Shown here: positions 56,243 to 64,000 of the stretch, piece after piece
Layout: each line of letters starts with the position of its first letter
How positions within the stretch are numbered: position 1 is the stretch's first letter
Assembly (NCBI GenBank): GCA_964408455.1
Contig: CAYOZN010000001.1
Location: 372,001 to 436,000, forward strand
Direction of reading: 5' to 3'
Length of the DNA: 64,000 nt
Origin: CAYOZN01 sp964408455
GTDB lineage: Bacteria; Planctomycetota; Phycisphaerae; UBA1845; UTPLA1
Translations under genes and position numbers: made by a program
Notes under the pieces: generated by a model
The model's database searches: none
The model's input: only the letters and a program-made list of their open reading frames with translations
Told to the model about the DNA's origin: nothing

Positions 56243-58636
56243 TTGGCAGGCAACCTGGAATCCCCCGACATGTCCATAGAGGCTCGGCAGGGCACCGCGG
56301 CCGATCGATTGGATCAACACCTCTCGCTCTATCCGCACCTGGCCGACCGCATCCTCCGGCAACTGCTGGTGGCGCTGCACGAGCGCGGCATTGTCAGCAT
56401 TGACCGCATCTATGACGACGCGCGGCGGCAGGCGGGAAACGACTCGCATCAGTTGGACGAGCACAATCCGAACGTGGTCGCGGCGCCGCGCGGCGATCTT
56501 GCCGAGCGCCAGCTCGTCAACGATCTCACGCGAAAGTTCGCCGCCGAAAGCCTGCGGCCTCACGAGATCGACGAATTCGTCAATCTGACGCTCAAACGCG
56601 AGGAGGCGGACAAGCTGCGGGCCATCGTCACGCTTGGCTCGGTTTCGTTCCGGCTGCTGGCGGACACGGTCAAGCGCTTCTGCTCGCTGCCCGAAGGTGA
56701 GCTGACGCTGACGCCAGACGAGGCGATGGGCATCCGCGTCGGGTTGATACGCCATCTCATCAGCGATCAGCTCGAGTTCATCGCCATCGCCAAGAAGTAC
56801 CTTCGCATTCGCGATTTTGAGGGCATCATCGAGCGGACGCTCGGACCGGAAGCCGGGATGGGGCGCGTCGGCGGAAAGGCCGCCGGAATGTACCTTGCGG
56901 CAACGATCATCGGCGCGGAGCGCTATCTGCCGGCCCGGCTCGCGGCCGTCCCCAAGAAGGAGCCGGAATATGTGCCATCGCGCTCGCCGGATGAGTACCC
57001 GGTTGCGATTCCGGAATCCTATTACATCCGTTCCGACGTCATTGAAGATTTCATCGCGTTCAACGGCCTGGGCGAATACCAGAATCAGAAATACAAGCTT
57101 CCCGAGGAGATTCAGAAGGAGTACCGGCTGATCAAGTCGGTCTTCCGCAATGCCGACTTTCCTGCCGGCATGGTCGATCAGTTGCGCACGATGCTTCAGC
57201 GCATGGGCGATCATCCGGTGATCGTGCGATCGAGCAGCCTTCTCGAAGATCGATTCGGCACTGCATTCAGCGGGAAATATGCCAGCATCTTTGTCGCCAA
57301 CCAGGGGCCGCTGGAAACGCGACTTCGCGCACTGTTGGGGGCGATTGCCGAGGTGTATGCCAGTGCGCTGGGGCCCGATCCGCTGCTCTACCGCCGCGAA
57401 CACGATCTGATCGATTACGAAGAGGACATGGCGATTCTCGTGCAGAAGGTGGTGGGCAAGCGCTTCGGACCGTATTTTGCGCCGGCCTTCGCGGGCGTGG
57501 CCTTCAGCCGCAACGACTATCGGTGGAGCCCGCGAATCAAGCGCGACGACGGATTGATGCGGATCGTCATGGGCCTCGGCACGCGCGCCGTTGACCGCGT
57601 CGCTGGCGAATCGCCGCGGCTGGTGGCCCTCGGCATACCGACGCTGCGGCACGAGTCGAGCATTTCAGAGATCATGGGCGGCGCGCAGAAACACATCGAC
57701 GTGATCAATCTCGAATCCAATCGCCTCGAGTCGATCACGCTGCCGCAACTGTTCGAGCACGCGGCCGACTTTCCGATGCTGGATCGGTGCATCTCGATCC
57801 GCCGCGAGGGCATGCTCACGTCGCCGACGGGGACGTTGATCACGGATCCACCGGAAAGCCTGTACATCACTTTCGACAAGATGATGAGCGACGGGCGTTT
57901 CTCGGATCAGATGCGGACGGTGTTGAAGAAGCTGGAGGCGGCGTACAACGTTCCGGTCGACGTCGAGTTCGCCCACGACGGCGAAAAGCTGTACCTGCTC
58001 CAGTGTCGCACGCTGAGCCACTCGCCCGAGGCCCAGGCCCAGCAACTGCCGACAGATGTGCCGGACGAACGCATCGTTTTCACCGCCAGCCGATTCGTGC
58101 GGTCGGGGCTGGTGGAGGGCATCGAGTACGTGATCTACGTCGATCCCCGCGACTACGACCAGGTCCCGTCGCGGGAGGCCCGGGTGCAGATCGCGCGCGT
58201 CATCGGCCGACTGAATCAGTGTCTCTCGCAAAACAGGTTCATCCTCATCGGACCGGGGCGGTGGGGCAGCAACGACATGCGGCTGGGCGTTCCGGTGACC
58301 TATGCCGATATCAACCGTTCGCGCATGCTCATCGAGGTCGCCCGGGAGAAGGATGGATATGTACCCGAGGTGTCATACGGCACGCACTTCTTTCAGGACC
58401 TGGTGGAAGCGGGCATTGCCTATCTGCCGCTGTATCCCGACGATCGGCGAAACCGGTTCAACGAGGCATTTCTTGGGCACGCACCGAACCAGCTGGGCGA
58501 GTTGCTGCCCGGCGACGCCGGATTCGCCAGCGTTATCCGGGTGATACACATTCCCGGCGCGGCAGGCGGACGGACTTTGAATGTTGTGATGAATGGGGAC
58601 GAGGATCGCGCGCTGGCCTATTTGGCCAACGATTGA
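56243..58636 (+). CDS. PEP/pyruvate-binding (PPDK N-terminal-like) domain protein
   Basis: 797 residues. The TTG start is chosen because AGGAGG lies six bases upstream; ATG 56270 is the alternative. Residues about 220-600 contain the ATP-grasp part of PEP synthase/pyruvate phosphate dikinase: GKAAGMYLA, VIVRSSSLLEDRFGTAFSGKYAS, AILVQKVVG and VDVEFAHDGEKLYLLQCR. The swivelling phosphohistidine domain (GGxxSHAA pattern) and the PEP-binding barrel are absent. The C-terminal 190 residues (RFILIGPGRWGSNDMRLGVPV) are found only with this architecture. It may be an ATP-dependent phosphotransferase with an unknown partner, not a PEP synthase. Confidence 0.88.
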   Translation: MAGNLESPDMSIEARQGTAADRLDQHLSLYPHLADRILRQLLVALHERGIVSIDRIYDDARRQAGNDSHQLDEHNPNVVAAPRGDLAERQLVNDLTRKFAAESLRPHEIDEFVNLTLKREEADKLRAIVTLGSVSFRLLADTVKRFCSLPEGELTLTPDEAMGIRVGLIRHLISDQLEFIAIAKKYLRIRDFEGIIERTLGPEAGMGRVGGKAAGMYLAATIIGAERYLPARLAAVPKKEPEYVPSRSPDEYPVAIPESYYIRSDVIEDFIAFNGLGEYQNQKYKLPEEIQKEYRLIKSVFRNADFPAGMVDQLRTMLQRMGDHPVIVRSSSLLEDRFGTAFSGKYASIFVANQGPLETRLRALLGAIAEVYASALGPDPLLYRREHDLIDYEEDMAILVQKVVGKRFGPYFAPAFAGVAFSRNDYRWSPRIKRDDGLMRIVMGLGTRAVDRVAGESPRLVALGIPTLRHESSISEIMGGAQKHIDVINLESNRLESITLPQLFEHAADFPMLDRCISIRREGMLTSPTGTLITDPPESLYITFDKMMSDGRFSDQMRTVLKKLEAAYNVPVDVEFAHDGEKLYLLQCRTLSHSPEAQAQQLPTDVPDERIVFTASRFVRSGLVEGIEYVIYVDPRDYDQVPSREARVQIARVIGRLNQCLSQNRFILIGPGRWGSNDMRLGVPVTYADINRSRMLIEVAREKDGYVPEVSYGTHFFQDLVEAGIAYLPLYPDDRRNRFNEAFLGHAPNQLGELLPGDAGFASVIRVIHIPGAAGGRTLNVVMNGDEDRALAYLAND

Positions 58637-58670
58637 GCTTCTCAGAGGAGCGGGCGGGACGCGGCCGGTA

Positions 58671-60257
58671 TCAGTCACGAATGCTCAGGATCCACAGGTG
58701 GATGGTGTGGGCGGCGGCGCATGCACAGAGCGCGCTGCCGATGGCGTCGCGCAGGGCCAATTCTCCGAAATATGCGAATGCCGCCAGCAGCCCCAGCGCC
58801 GCGATGGCCAGGCAGACGGGCAGCACGCGCAGGTAGAGACCGGCGTCGAGTATGCGCGGCTGAACGGGACCGATTGGCGTTCGCCCGGCTGCGGCGGGCT
58901 GTGGCTGAATGCTGGTAACGACGACCGTACCGGCCGAGAGCAGCAGCAGGCCGATGAGCATCAGGCCCCACTCCGACACGGTGGGTACGGGCTCGACAAT
59001 CGGCGGGCCGGGGACCAGGGTGCTGAATGTCACGCTGGCCGGCGAACCGGGGCGGAAGAGTGCCATAGTGACGTCACCCGTGGTCGGCGGGTGGTCGCAA
59101 TCAAACCAGAAGTTGTACAGCGTACCCCAGCGCAGGGCGTTTGCGTTGGCATTGGTAGCATGGGGCGTCGTGGCCCAGCTGACGGAACTGGAGAGGATGG
59201 TGACCGGCCAGTCCGTGCCGCTGTAGGTGTTTGGATAGGGTTCTCCGTCGCCGCCGTGATGATCGCAGTCGTGAAAGCCGGTGTTGCTGACAATGGCATC
59301 TTGAGGCAGCGGAACGGTAAAGGCCTGCCCGGACCGGTGCGAATTGAAGTTGTGAAGGGCGTATTCGTAGTGCCACATGCCGCCGCCCAGGTCGGTCGCC
59401 TTGGCGGACAGATTGAACAGCCCGTCGTTGGGAACCAGCGCGCTCGACTCGACGACCGCGGGGTCGTTCGCCTTCCAGGCACGGATGCCGTACTGCTCGC
59501 GCTCGGTAGAGTCGGTCAGCGTCAGCGTAAAGACGCCTGGAGACGTTTCGCTGACCAGCACGCGACGGTAGGAGGCGTTATTCAGCCCATTCCCGGCGGC
59601 GGCGTCGTCGGCCGAAATGTACTGGCCTTCGATGTAATACAGCGCGCCGGCGTTCAGCGAAGGTGACAGGTCGGCGTCATTAAGCCGAATACGCTTCCAG
59701 AGCGGATCGGCGGGATTGTGCTGGCCGATGGTCGAGTAGGGAAACGAGAAGGCCCCGGTGGACGCGTTGATATTGGAGCGCGGGCCGAGGCGCGCCTGCG
59801 TGCCGTTCAGCGTGGCGCTGTAGGGATCGGAACAGCCCGGAAAGAGGTATCTTCCAAAATCCGGATGGGAACTGGGCGGCGCGGTGCAGCCGCCCGGGCC
59901 GGAACACAGCTGCTCGGCGAGGGCGAGATAGCCGTGCTTTACCCAGGACATTCCGATCTGCTCGAAGCGACCGTTTTTGAGACGATACATGTTGGCGCCG
60001 ATGACCGGGTGTTGATTGGTGTTTTGAATCCAGCCAACTGGCGCGTCGCCAACATTGCAGGAGATGGTCCCGACCGTGTATCCGGCGACATCGGGATTGC
60101 CGGCGGGGCTTCCGTAGTTATTCAATAGAAGGGAGGTTGAAGCATCCCCAAAAAGCTCTCCCACGATCACATCTGGCCCGGTGGCGATCGCCGTGGGCGT
60201 CGCGTCGGCGACGACAAACAGCATCAGTAAGCAGGTTAGTTTTTGGCGCATGGACAT
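58671..60257 (-). CDS. Exported protein with IPTL-CTERM signal and additional C-terminal membrane helices
   Basis: 528 residues from the ATG at 60257; 60272 and 60251 are near alternatives. A signal peptide is followed by about 400 residues rich in Asn, Ser, Thr and Trp, with no named domain (PYSTIGQHNPADPLWKRIRL). VPTVSEWGLMLIGLLLLSAG is a standard IPTL-CTERM signal at about residues 424-443. The usual ending would follow, yet the chain continues 81 residues with two further hydrophobic helices (about LPVCLAIAALGLLAAFAYFG and LCACAAAHTIHLWILSI). This is either a fusion with a membrane protein or a tail with a new use. Confidence 0.82.
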   Translation of the reverse strand: MSMRQKLTCLLMLFVVADATPTAIATGPDVIVGELFGDASTSLLLNNYGSPAGNPDVAGYTVGTISCNVGDAPVGWIQNTNQHPVIGANMYRLKNGRFEQIGMSWVKHGYLALAEQLCSGPGGCTAPPSSHPDFGRYLFPGCSDPYSATLNGTQARLGPRSNINASTGAFSFPYSTIGQHNPADPLWKRIRLNDADLSPSLNAGALYYIEGQYISADDAAAGNGLNNASYRRVLVSETSPGVFTLTLTDSTEREQYGIRAWKANDPAVVESSALVPNDGLFNLSAKATDLGGGMWHYEYALHNFNSHRSGQAFTVPLPQDAIVSNTGFHDCDHHGGDGEPYPNTYSGTDWPVTILSSSVSWATTPHATNANANALRWGTLYNFWFDCDHPPTTGDVTMALFRPGSPASVTFSTLVPGPPIVEPVPTVSEWGLMLIGLLLLSAGTVVVTSIQPQPAAAGRTPIGPVQPRILDAGLYLRVLPVCLAIAALGLLAAFAYFGELALRDAIGSALCACAAAHTIHLWILSIRD

Positions 60258-60684
60258 CCGCTGCCTGACCATTCCGGCCCGCAGAGTCGCCGGAGGGGGG
60301 TTTGCCGCCGTGGGCGGCATGTTGAATAAGACGAACGTTCCCAGACGTGAGGAATAAGCCCCACCGATTCTGATCGTACCCCGACAGGAGCCGGCAAGGC
60401 AATTAAATTTGCGTTCCGGCGGTCGAATTGCCGTGGGAATCACGGGCAAGGGTCCTCGGGTAGGCGTTTGGCCTCAATGGGGGGCCCGGCGGCGTCCGGC
60501 GGCGGGGCTGGCTTATTAAGGTAATCTGGGGGCCCGCGTCCGAAAAACTTTATGTTTTTCGGTCCTGAAAAAAGCTTGAAGTCCGGAATGACTTCCGTGT
60601 AAAGTACGGCGAGGTGAAAGAGAAAGAAGCAGGCCGCTCGAAATAGGCTGCGCTCGTCAGCCAGCGATCAGGGAGAGGAAAAAG
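60258..60684. promoter_or_regulatory. Divergent region with inverted repeat and candidate promoter
   Basis: 427 bases with no gene. CCGAAAAAC (60540-60548) and GTTTTTCGG (60554-60562) form a perfect 9-bp inverted repeat. It is followed by a promoter-like pair, TTGAAG (60576-60581) and TAAAGT (60600-60605), 18 bases apart, about 80 bases before the PEP-CTERM gene. The inverted repeat just upstream of the promoter is a candidate activator site. Confidence 0.4.
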
Positions 60685-61434
60685 ATGCATAAGCTCCATA
60701 CCAGTTCGTTTGCGCTGGCAGTCCTGATGTCAGCCACTCTGCTGGTGTTTACCGGCACCGCCCAGGCCGCTCCCTTTGGCGACAATCCCTTCGGTCAGAA
60801 CGCCGCCTTCGGCTGGAATTCTAACTACACCGGCGGCGGTCACACCAATCCGGGTGGCTTCGCCATGGGCTCGCCGACGGTGACGACGGACGGGTTCATT
60901 TTCCAGAATGAATTCGGCGACATGAACTTCCTGGTTAATCCCGGAGAGCTGATCAATTCCCAGAACCGCTGGCTGGTTTCGATCGCAGACAGTGCCAATC
61001 CTGCGGTTCAGGGAGCAACGAATCCGGGTGCGCAGCCGTTCCAATTTGTGCGCGTGCGCGAGGCGGGCACGTACGAATCAGCCGATCCGGCGGCCGATTT
61101 CATTATCACGCAGACCTTCAGCGTGGTTCGTTATCTCCCGGCGCCTGCTGGCACTACGCCGAATATCCCGTTCCACACTAATATCGTATTCAATCCGGAT
61201 GGTACTTGGGTGTCGGAATACACGCTGAATGTCGGCGATCCGATTGCCCAGGCCGATCTGCCGTTCGAAACAATCCAGATCACGTTGACAAACATCCTTG
61301 CGGTCAGCCCGTCGGCGCCGGAAGGCACGTTTATCCGAAAGACCTACGCTTCGGTTCTCCTGCCGGAACCTGGTTCGCTGGCGCTTCTGGCGCTGGGTGC
61401 ACCGCTCGTGCTTCGGCGCCGGAGGGCTCGCTGA
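60685..61434 (+). CDS. PEP-CTERM exported protein
   Basis: 249 residues; GGGAGAGGAAA about 8 bases before the ATG. Signal peptide (ALAVLMSATLLVFTGTAQA), then a beta-rich domain with PFGDNPFGQNAAFGWN and ADFIITQTFSVVRYLP that I cannot name. The tail PEPGSLALLALGAPLVLRRRR is a standard PEP-CTERM signal. It is followed by another PEP-CTERM gene on the same strand, 103 bases on. Confidence 0.9.
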   Translation: MHKLHTSSFALAVLMSATLLVFTGTAQAAPFGDNPFGQNAAFGWNSNYTGGGHTNPGGFAMGSPTVTTDGFIFQNEFGDMNFLVNPGELINSQNRWLVSIADSANPAVQGATNPGAQPFQFVRVREAGTYESADPAADFIITQTFSVVRYLPAPAGTTPNIPFHTNIVFNPDGTWVSEYTLNVGDPIAQADLPFETIQITLTNILAVSPSAPEGTFIRKTYASVLLPEPGSLALLALGAPLVLRRRRAR

Positions 61435-61537
61435 ACCCCGCCGCCTTGTCGCGGAATGACGGGTGTTTTGGGGAAAGATAGTGTGTTCGGAGGAAGAGGG
61501 AAGTTCGCTTCTGCATAGAGAAGGAGAGTCGGTTCTC

Positions 61538-62245
61538 ATGAACAATAAGAAACTTGTTTCATTGTTTACCTGCCCGGCAATCGTGCTTGCCATGTCGACG
61601 AGCGCTATTGCCGGTCCTTGGGCGGTGCCCAACGGCGATCCGGCCGGGGGCAATTTCAGCTACCAGAACGGCGGGGACATCGATGGGCTTTACGGCGAAC
61701 CGAGCTTTATCGGCAATAAGGTCTCGTTCTTTGCTGCGACCTTCTCGACGTTTGATCTGACCAGTGATGGTAATTCGGTGATTGTTGACGACACCGTCAC
61801 GTTTGAGATGCTGGTCGATCCCGGCTATACGCTCAGCCACGTCACCGTCACGGCATTTGGCGAATACGGCGTCAGCGGCGTCGGCTCAACCGTGAGTGCA
61901 TCAGGATCCTGGACGGTCGAAGAGCTTGGAGGCATGAACCGCTTCTTCACGGATCCGCTCGTTACCGTTCCGGGTTTTCCTTATACCTTCGGGCAGGGAA
62001 ACAACAATTCCACGTGGTCCGGTGTCGGCACGACCGACATTTCGTTCCAGATCCCTTCGGCACATAGCCACCTCGAGATTTCGCTGACCGCCGCGGTCGA
62101 AGCCCTGGCTGCTTCGGGTGGATCTGCCACCATCAACATGAACTTCCAGGACATTGAGTTCGAGTTCTTCTTTGTTCCCGAGCCCGGCACTCTTGCCCTC
62201 TTCGGCCTGGCCGGTGCGGTTCTCGCCATTCGGCGGCGCCGCTAA
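61538..62245 (+). CDS. PEP-CTERM exported protein
   Basis: 235 residues from the ATG at 61538, with AAGGAG about 12 bases upstream. Signal peptide with a Cys-containing core (LFTCPAIVLAMSTSAIA), then a Ser/Gly/Thr-rich beta domain. The tail PEPGTLALFGLAGAVLAIRRRR is a canonical PEP-CTERM signal. A terminator follows at 62368. Function unknown; surface or matrix location inferred. Confidence 0.9.
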   Translation: MNNKKLVSLFTCPAIVLAMSTSAIAGPWAVPNGDPAGGNFSYQNGGDIDGLYGEPSFIGNKVSFFAATFSTFDLTSDGNSVIVDDTVTFEMLVDPGYTLSHVTVTAFGEYGVSGVGSTVSASGSWTVEELGGMNRFFTDPLVTVPGFPYTFGQGNNNSTWSGVGTTDISFQIPSAHSHLEISLTAAVEALAASGGSATINMNFQDIEFEFFFVPEPGTLALFGLAGAVLAIRRRR

Positions 62246-62628
62246 TCGGCTTCGTGAGTCAACAGGTCTCTCCGTTGTCTCACGACCCGAAACAACGCGC
62301 CACCTATCCCGGGCGCGGTGGCGTGAATAGTCCTGAAGGGAACCGATTGATTGTTCCGATCTTCCAAGGGGGTGCCTCATCCAACATGAGGAACCTCCTT
62401 TTTGTTTAGATTGCCTGGATAGACGCATCCACGTTCTGTGTTCCCGGGCAAAGCCTGCGCGAATTGCGAGCGCTTGGCGCGAGGTAGCGCAACGGTCGAT
62501 GGCGAATCAGGCATGTGCCAGGGGATTCGGGCGGAAGAATGGGCGGCGGTTTCGACACCGGCCGTCCGTTCGGCTCGCGGCGGGAATGGGAATATCGCCA
62601 GTCTTATCGCAAGGTACGGTTTTCGGCG
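62246..62628. other. Intergenic region between PEP-CTERM gene and TIGR03790-like gene
   Basis: 383 bases with a terminator at 62368-62403 and no supported gene. The promoter for the next gene presumably lies after 62404 but is not evident. Confidence 0.5.
62368..62403 (+). terminator. Terminator after the PEP-CTERM gene
   Basis: Arms GGGGGTGCCTCAT and ATGAGGAACCTCC pair over 13 positions with one mismatch and one G-T pair, loop CCAAC, followed by five T. Confidence 0.8.
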
Positions 62629-64000
62629 ATGCACCGAACGCTACGCATAATCTGTTTGCATCTTTTATCGTTCTCACTTTGCGCATCCCAGGTGAGAGCG
62701 CTTGATTGTCCGGCCGACATACCAGACCGCACGGCCGACATGCCGGACAGCTGGCTCGTCCTTTTCAACCTGAACAATCCCGACAGCGTCGCGTGGGCGC
62801 AGTGGTACCAGGCCCAGCGGCAGATTCCGGAAGAAAATATGCTGGGCCTCGCGGCCTCCGGTGCGGAGCATCTGCCGGATCTCGCGGCCGCTCAGTCGCA
62901 GATCTTCCAGCCGGTAAAGAACTATCTGAATGCCAATCCCGAGTTAAACCTCAAGGTCATGGGAATCCTGCTTGGATACGGCCTGCCGGGGCGCTATGCA
63001 ACGCCACCGGCAGGGGGGGGCGGCTTCTCCATTGCTGATGGTCTTGAGGACATGACGGATGACACGCTGGCGCCCGCCCTCCAAAAGGGCAACAATTTTG
63101 ACAATCCGCAGTTTCAGGGCAACATGCTGCCGCCCGGCGGCCGGTTGACGAAGGCCAGCATGGCGTGCAACCGTTACATGACGGCGCGAATCGACGCGCC
63201 GTCGGTTGACATCGCCATGGCACTGACGACGCGCGCCCTGGCCCTCGAACAGCCGAACGCCACGCTCTTCGGACGGCATGTGCACTTCGATTATATCGAT
63301 CCAGCCGTGCCTCCGGTGGGGGAGTGGGCCTGGTTAAGATTCGCGGTGGAGGAACCCGGCCTGTCCGAGTTGCCCTGGTCGGAGTTTGATGACGATACCG
63401 AACAGACGCCCGCGGCGGCGTTTCGGCTGGGCACTCACGATATCTCCGGCTGGAACGACGATCGGCTATACGACGGCGTCGATGGCCTGAAGGTGCTTGC
63501 CTACAACTACAACAGCTATGGCGCGACGACCTGCCGAAGCACGACCGCGGATGGCGGCCGCTACGTCCCCAACGCGATTGCGGCCGGCTATGCCGCGGCC
63601 ATTGGCGCCACGGGCGAACCGACATGCTGCCTGGGACCGGTGCCCGAGACGATTCTCGCCGCGCTGCGCGAGGGCTGGACGCTGGGCGAGGCGTTTTACC
63701 TGGCCGATGTGAATAACGACTGGATGTGGACGCTGGTCGGCGATCCGCTGATGCGCATTCCAAACTGGTTTGACAGTCCACCGATCGATCTGCCCGGCGA
63801 CGGCGACATTAATAACGACGGCGTGGTCGACGGTCTCGACATCGTCCTGTTTACCGATGTCCTCCAGGAACGCCTGACGGAGCCCGACGCCGTGGCCAGT
63901 GCCGATCTCGACGGCGACGGGCTGGTTGACATGGACGACGCGTTTCTCCTGCTGGGCCCCGCGGTTTATAATACCTACGACCACGAGATCCTCCGGGGTT
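62629..64000 (+). CDS. TIGR03790-like secreted protein with dockerin-like repeats, 3' end missing
   Basis: The frame is open from 62629 to the window end (about 457 codons) with no stop, so the gene is partial. The ATG at 62629 begins a signal peptide (MHRTLRIICLHLLSFSLCAS) and AAGGTA lies 12 bases upstream. WLVLFNLNNPDSVAWAQWY and QRQIPEENMLGL match the start of the TIGR03790 family, known from planctomycetes and other bacteria, function unknown. The C-terminal part has Ca-binding loops of dockerin type (GDINNDGVVDGLDIVLF, then DLDGDGLVDMDDAFLL). The missing end may carry further sorting sequence. Confidence 0.82.
   Translation, partial: MHRTLRIICLHLLSFSLCASQVRALDCPADIPDRTADMPDSWLVLFNLNNPDSVAWAQWYQAQRQIPEENMLGLAASGAEHLPDLAAAQSQIFQPVKNYLNANPELNLKVMGILLGYGLPGRYATPPAGGGGFSIADGLEDMTDDTLAPALQKGNNFDNPQFQGNMLPPGGRLTKASMACNRYMTARIDAPSVDIAMALTTRALALEQPNATLFGRHVHFDYIDPAVPPVGEWAWLRFAVEEPGLSELPWSEFDDDTEQTPAAAFRLGTHDISGWNDDRLYDGVDGLKVLAYNYNSYGATTCRSTTADGGRYVPNAIAAGYAAAIGATGEPTCCLGPVPETILAALREGWTLGEAFYLADVNNDWMWTLVGDPLMRIPNWFDSPPIDLPGDGDINNDGVVDGLDIVLFTDVLQERLTEPDAVASADLDGDGLVDMDDAFLLLGPAVYNTYDHEILRG

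Overview
The window looks like a chromosomal contig from an uncultured member of the Planctomycetota, probably close to the Phycisphaerae. This is inferred from the kinds of genes present, not from a marker search. The DNA is GC-rich. Exported proteins carry PEP-CTERM, IPTL-CTERM and Cys-Gly-rich C-terminal sorting tails, several end in dockerin-like double EF-hand repeats, and there is a planctomycete-style ECF sigma factor next to a Ser/Thr kinase with TPR repeats. A run of 100 N shows that this is a scaffolded draft assembly.

Layout. Positions 0.4-9 kb hold a thioredoxin-domain protein, an endonuclease/exonuclease/phosphatase-fold hydrolase, glycyl-tRNA synthetase, an anchored protein of unknown function, a large FG-GAP propeller built from seven 204-bp repeats, and an RDD protein. 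Positions 9-12 kb (minus) carry a Pro/Ala-rich protein and nuoABC of complex I, with nuoD not adjacent. Ribosomal protein S4 follows at 12.4 kb with a clear terminator, then a histone-deacetylase-fold enzyme and a lipocalin.

Positions 14.7-35.4 kb form the standout region, an electron-transfer island with about 60 predicted c-type hemes in eight proteins. It has three parts. The first (minus) is an octaheme protein fused to a b561-type membrane domain, plus a triheme membrane protein. The second (plus) is an octaheme protein, a nonaheme protein fused to a Rieske domain, a b6-like cytochrome b and another octaheme protein, which together suggest an unusual Rieske/cytochrome b quinol oxidase. 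The third is a divergent cluster of a tetraheme lipoprotein, an NHL-octaheme protein, a large predicted outer-membrane beta-barrel, an NHL lipoprotein and a twelve-heme protein, which resembles a porin-cytochrome conduit. An RnfD-like protein with Sel1 repeats borders the island. The simplest reading is that quinol electrons pass through the b-type complexes to periplasmic multihemes and then across the outer membrane. The terminal acceptor cannot be read from the sequence.

Positions 35-46 kb carry dockerin and propeller secreted proteins, a DUF3618/holin-like/BrkB envelope or stress cluster, a small possible STAS-like protein and an NHL protein. Positions 46-50 kb hold the ECF sigma/kinase pair. 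Positions 50-64 kb hold PEP-CTERM proteins, an astacin protease with thrombospondin type 3 repeats, an EVE-domain protein, a small methyltransferase, ribosomal protein S21, a PEP/pyruvate-binding-domain protein, an IPTL-CTERM protein, and a TIGR03790-like dockerin protein cut off by the window end.

Several families of short dispersed repeats (palindromes around TGCCACTGCT, the NPKRQR-coding repeat, and two others) lie inside genes, often between a start codon and the signal-peptide core. No tRNA, rRNA, CRISPR array, transposase or prophage was seen.
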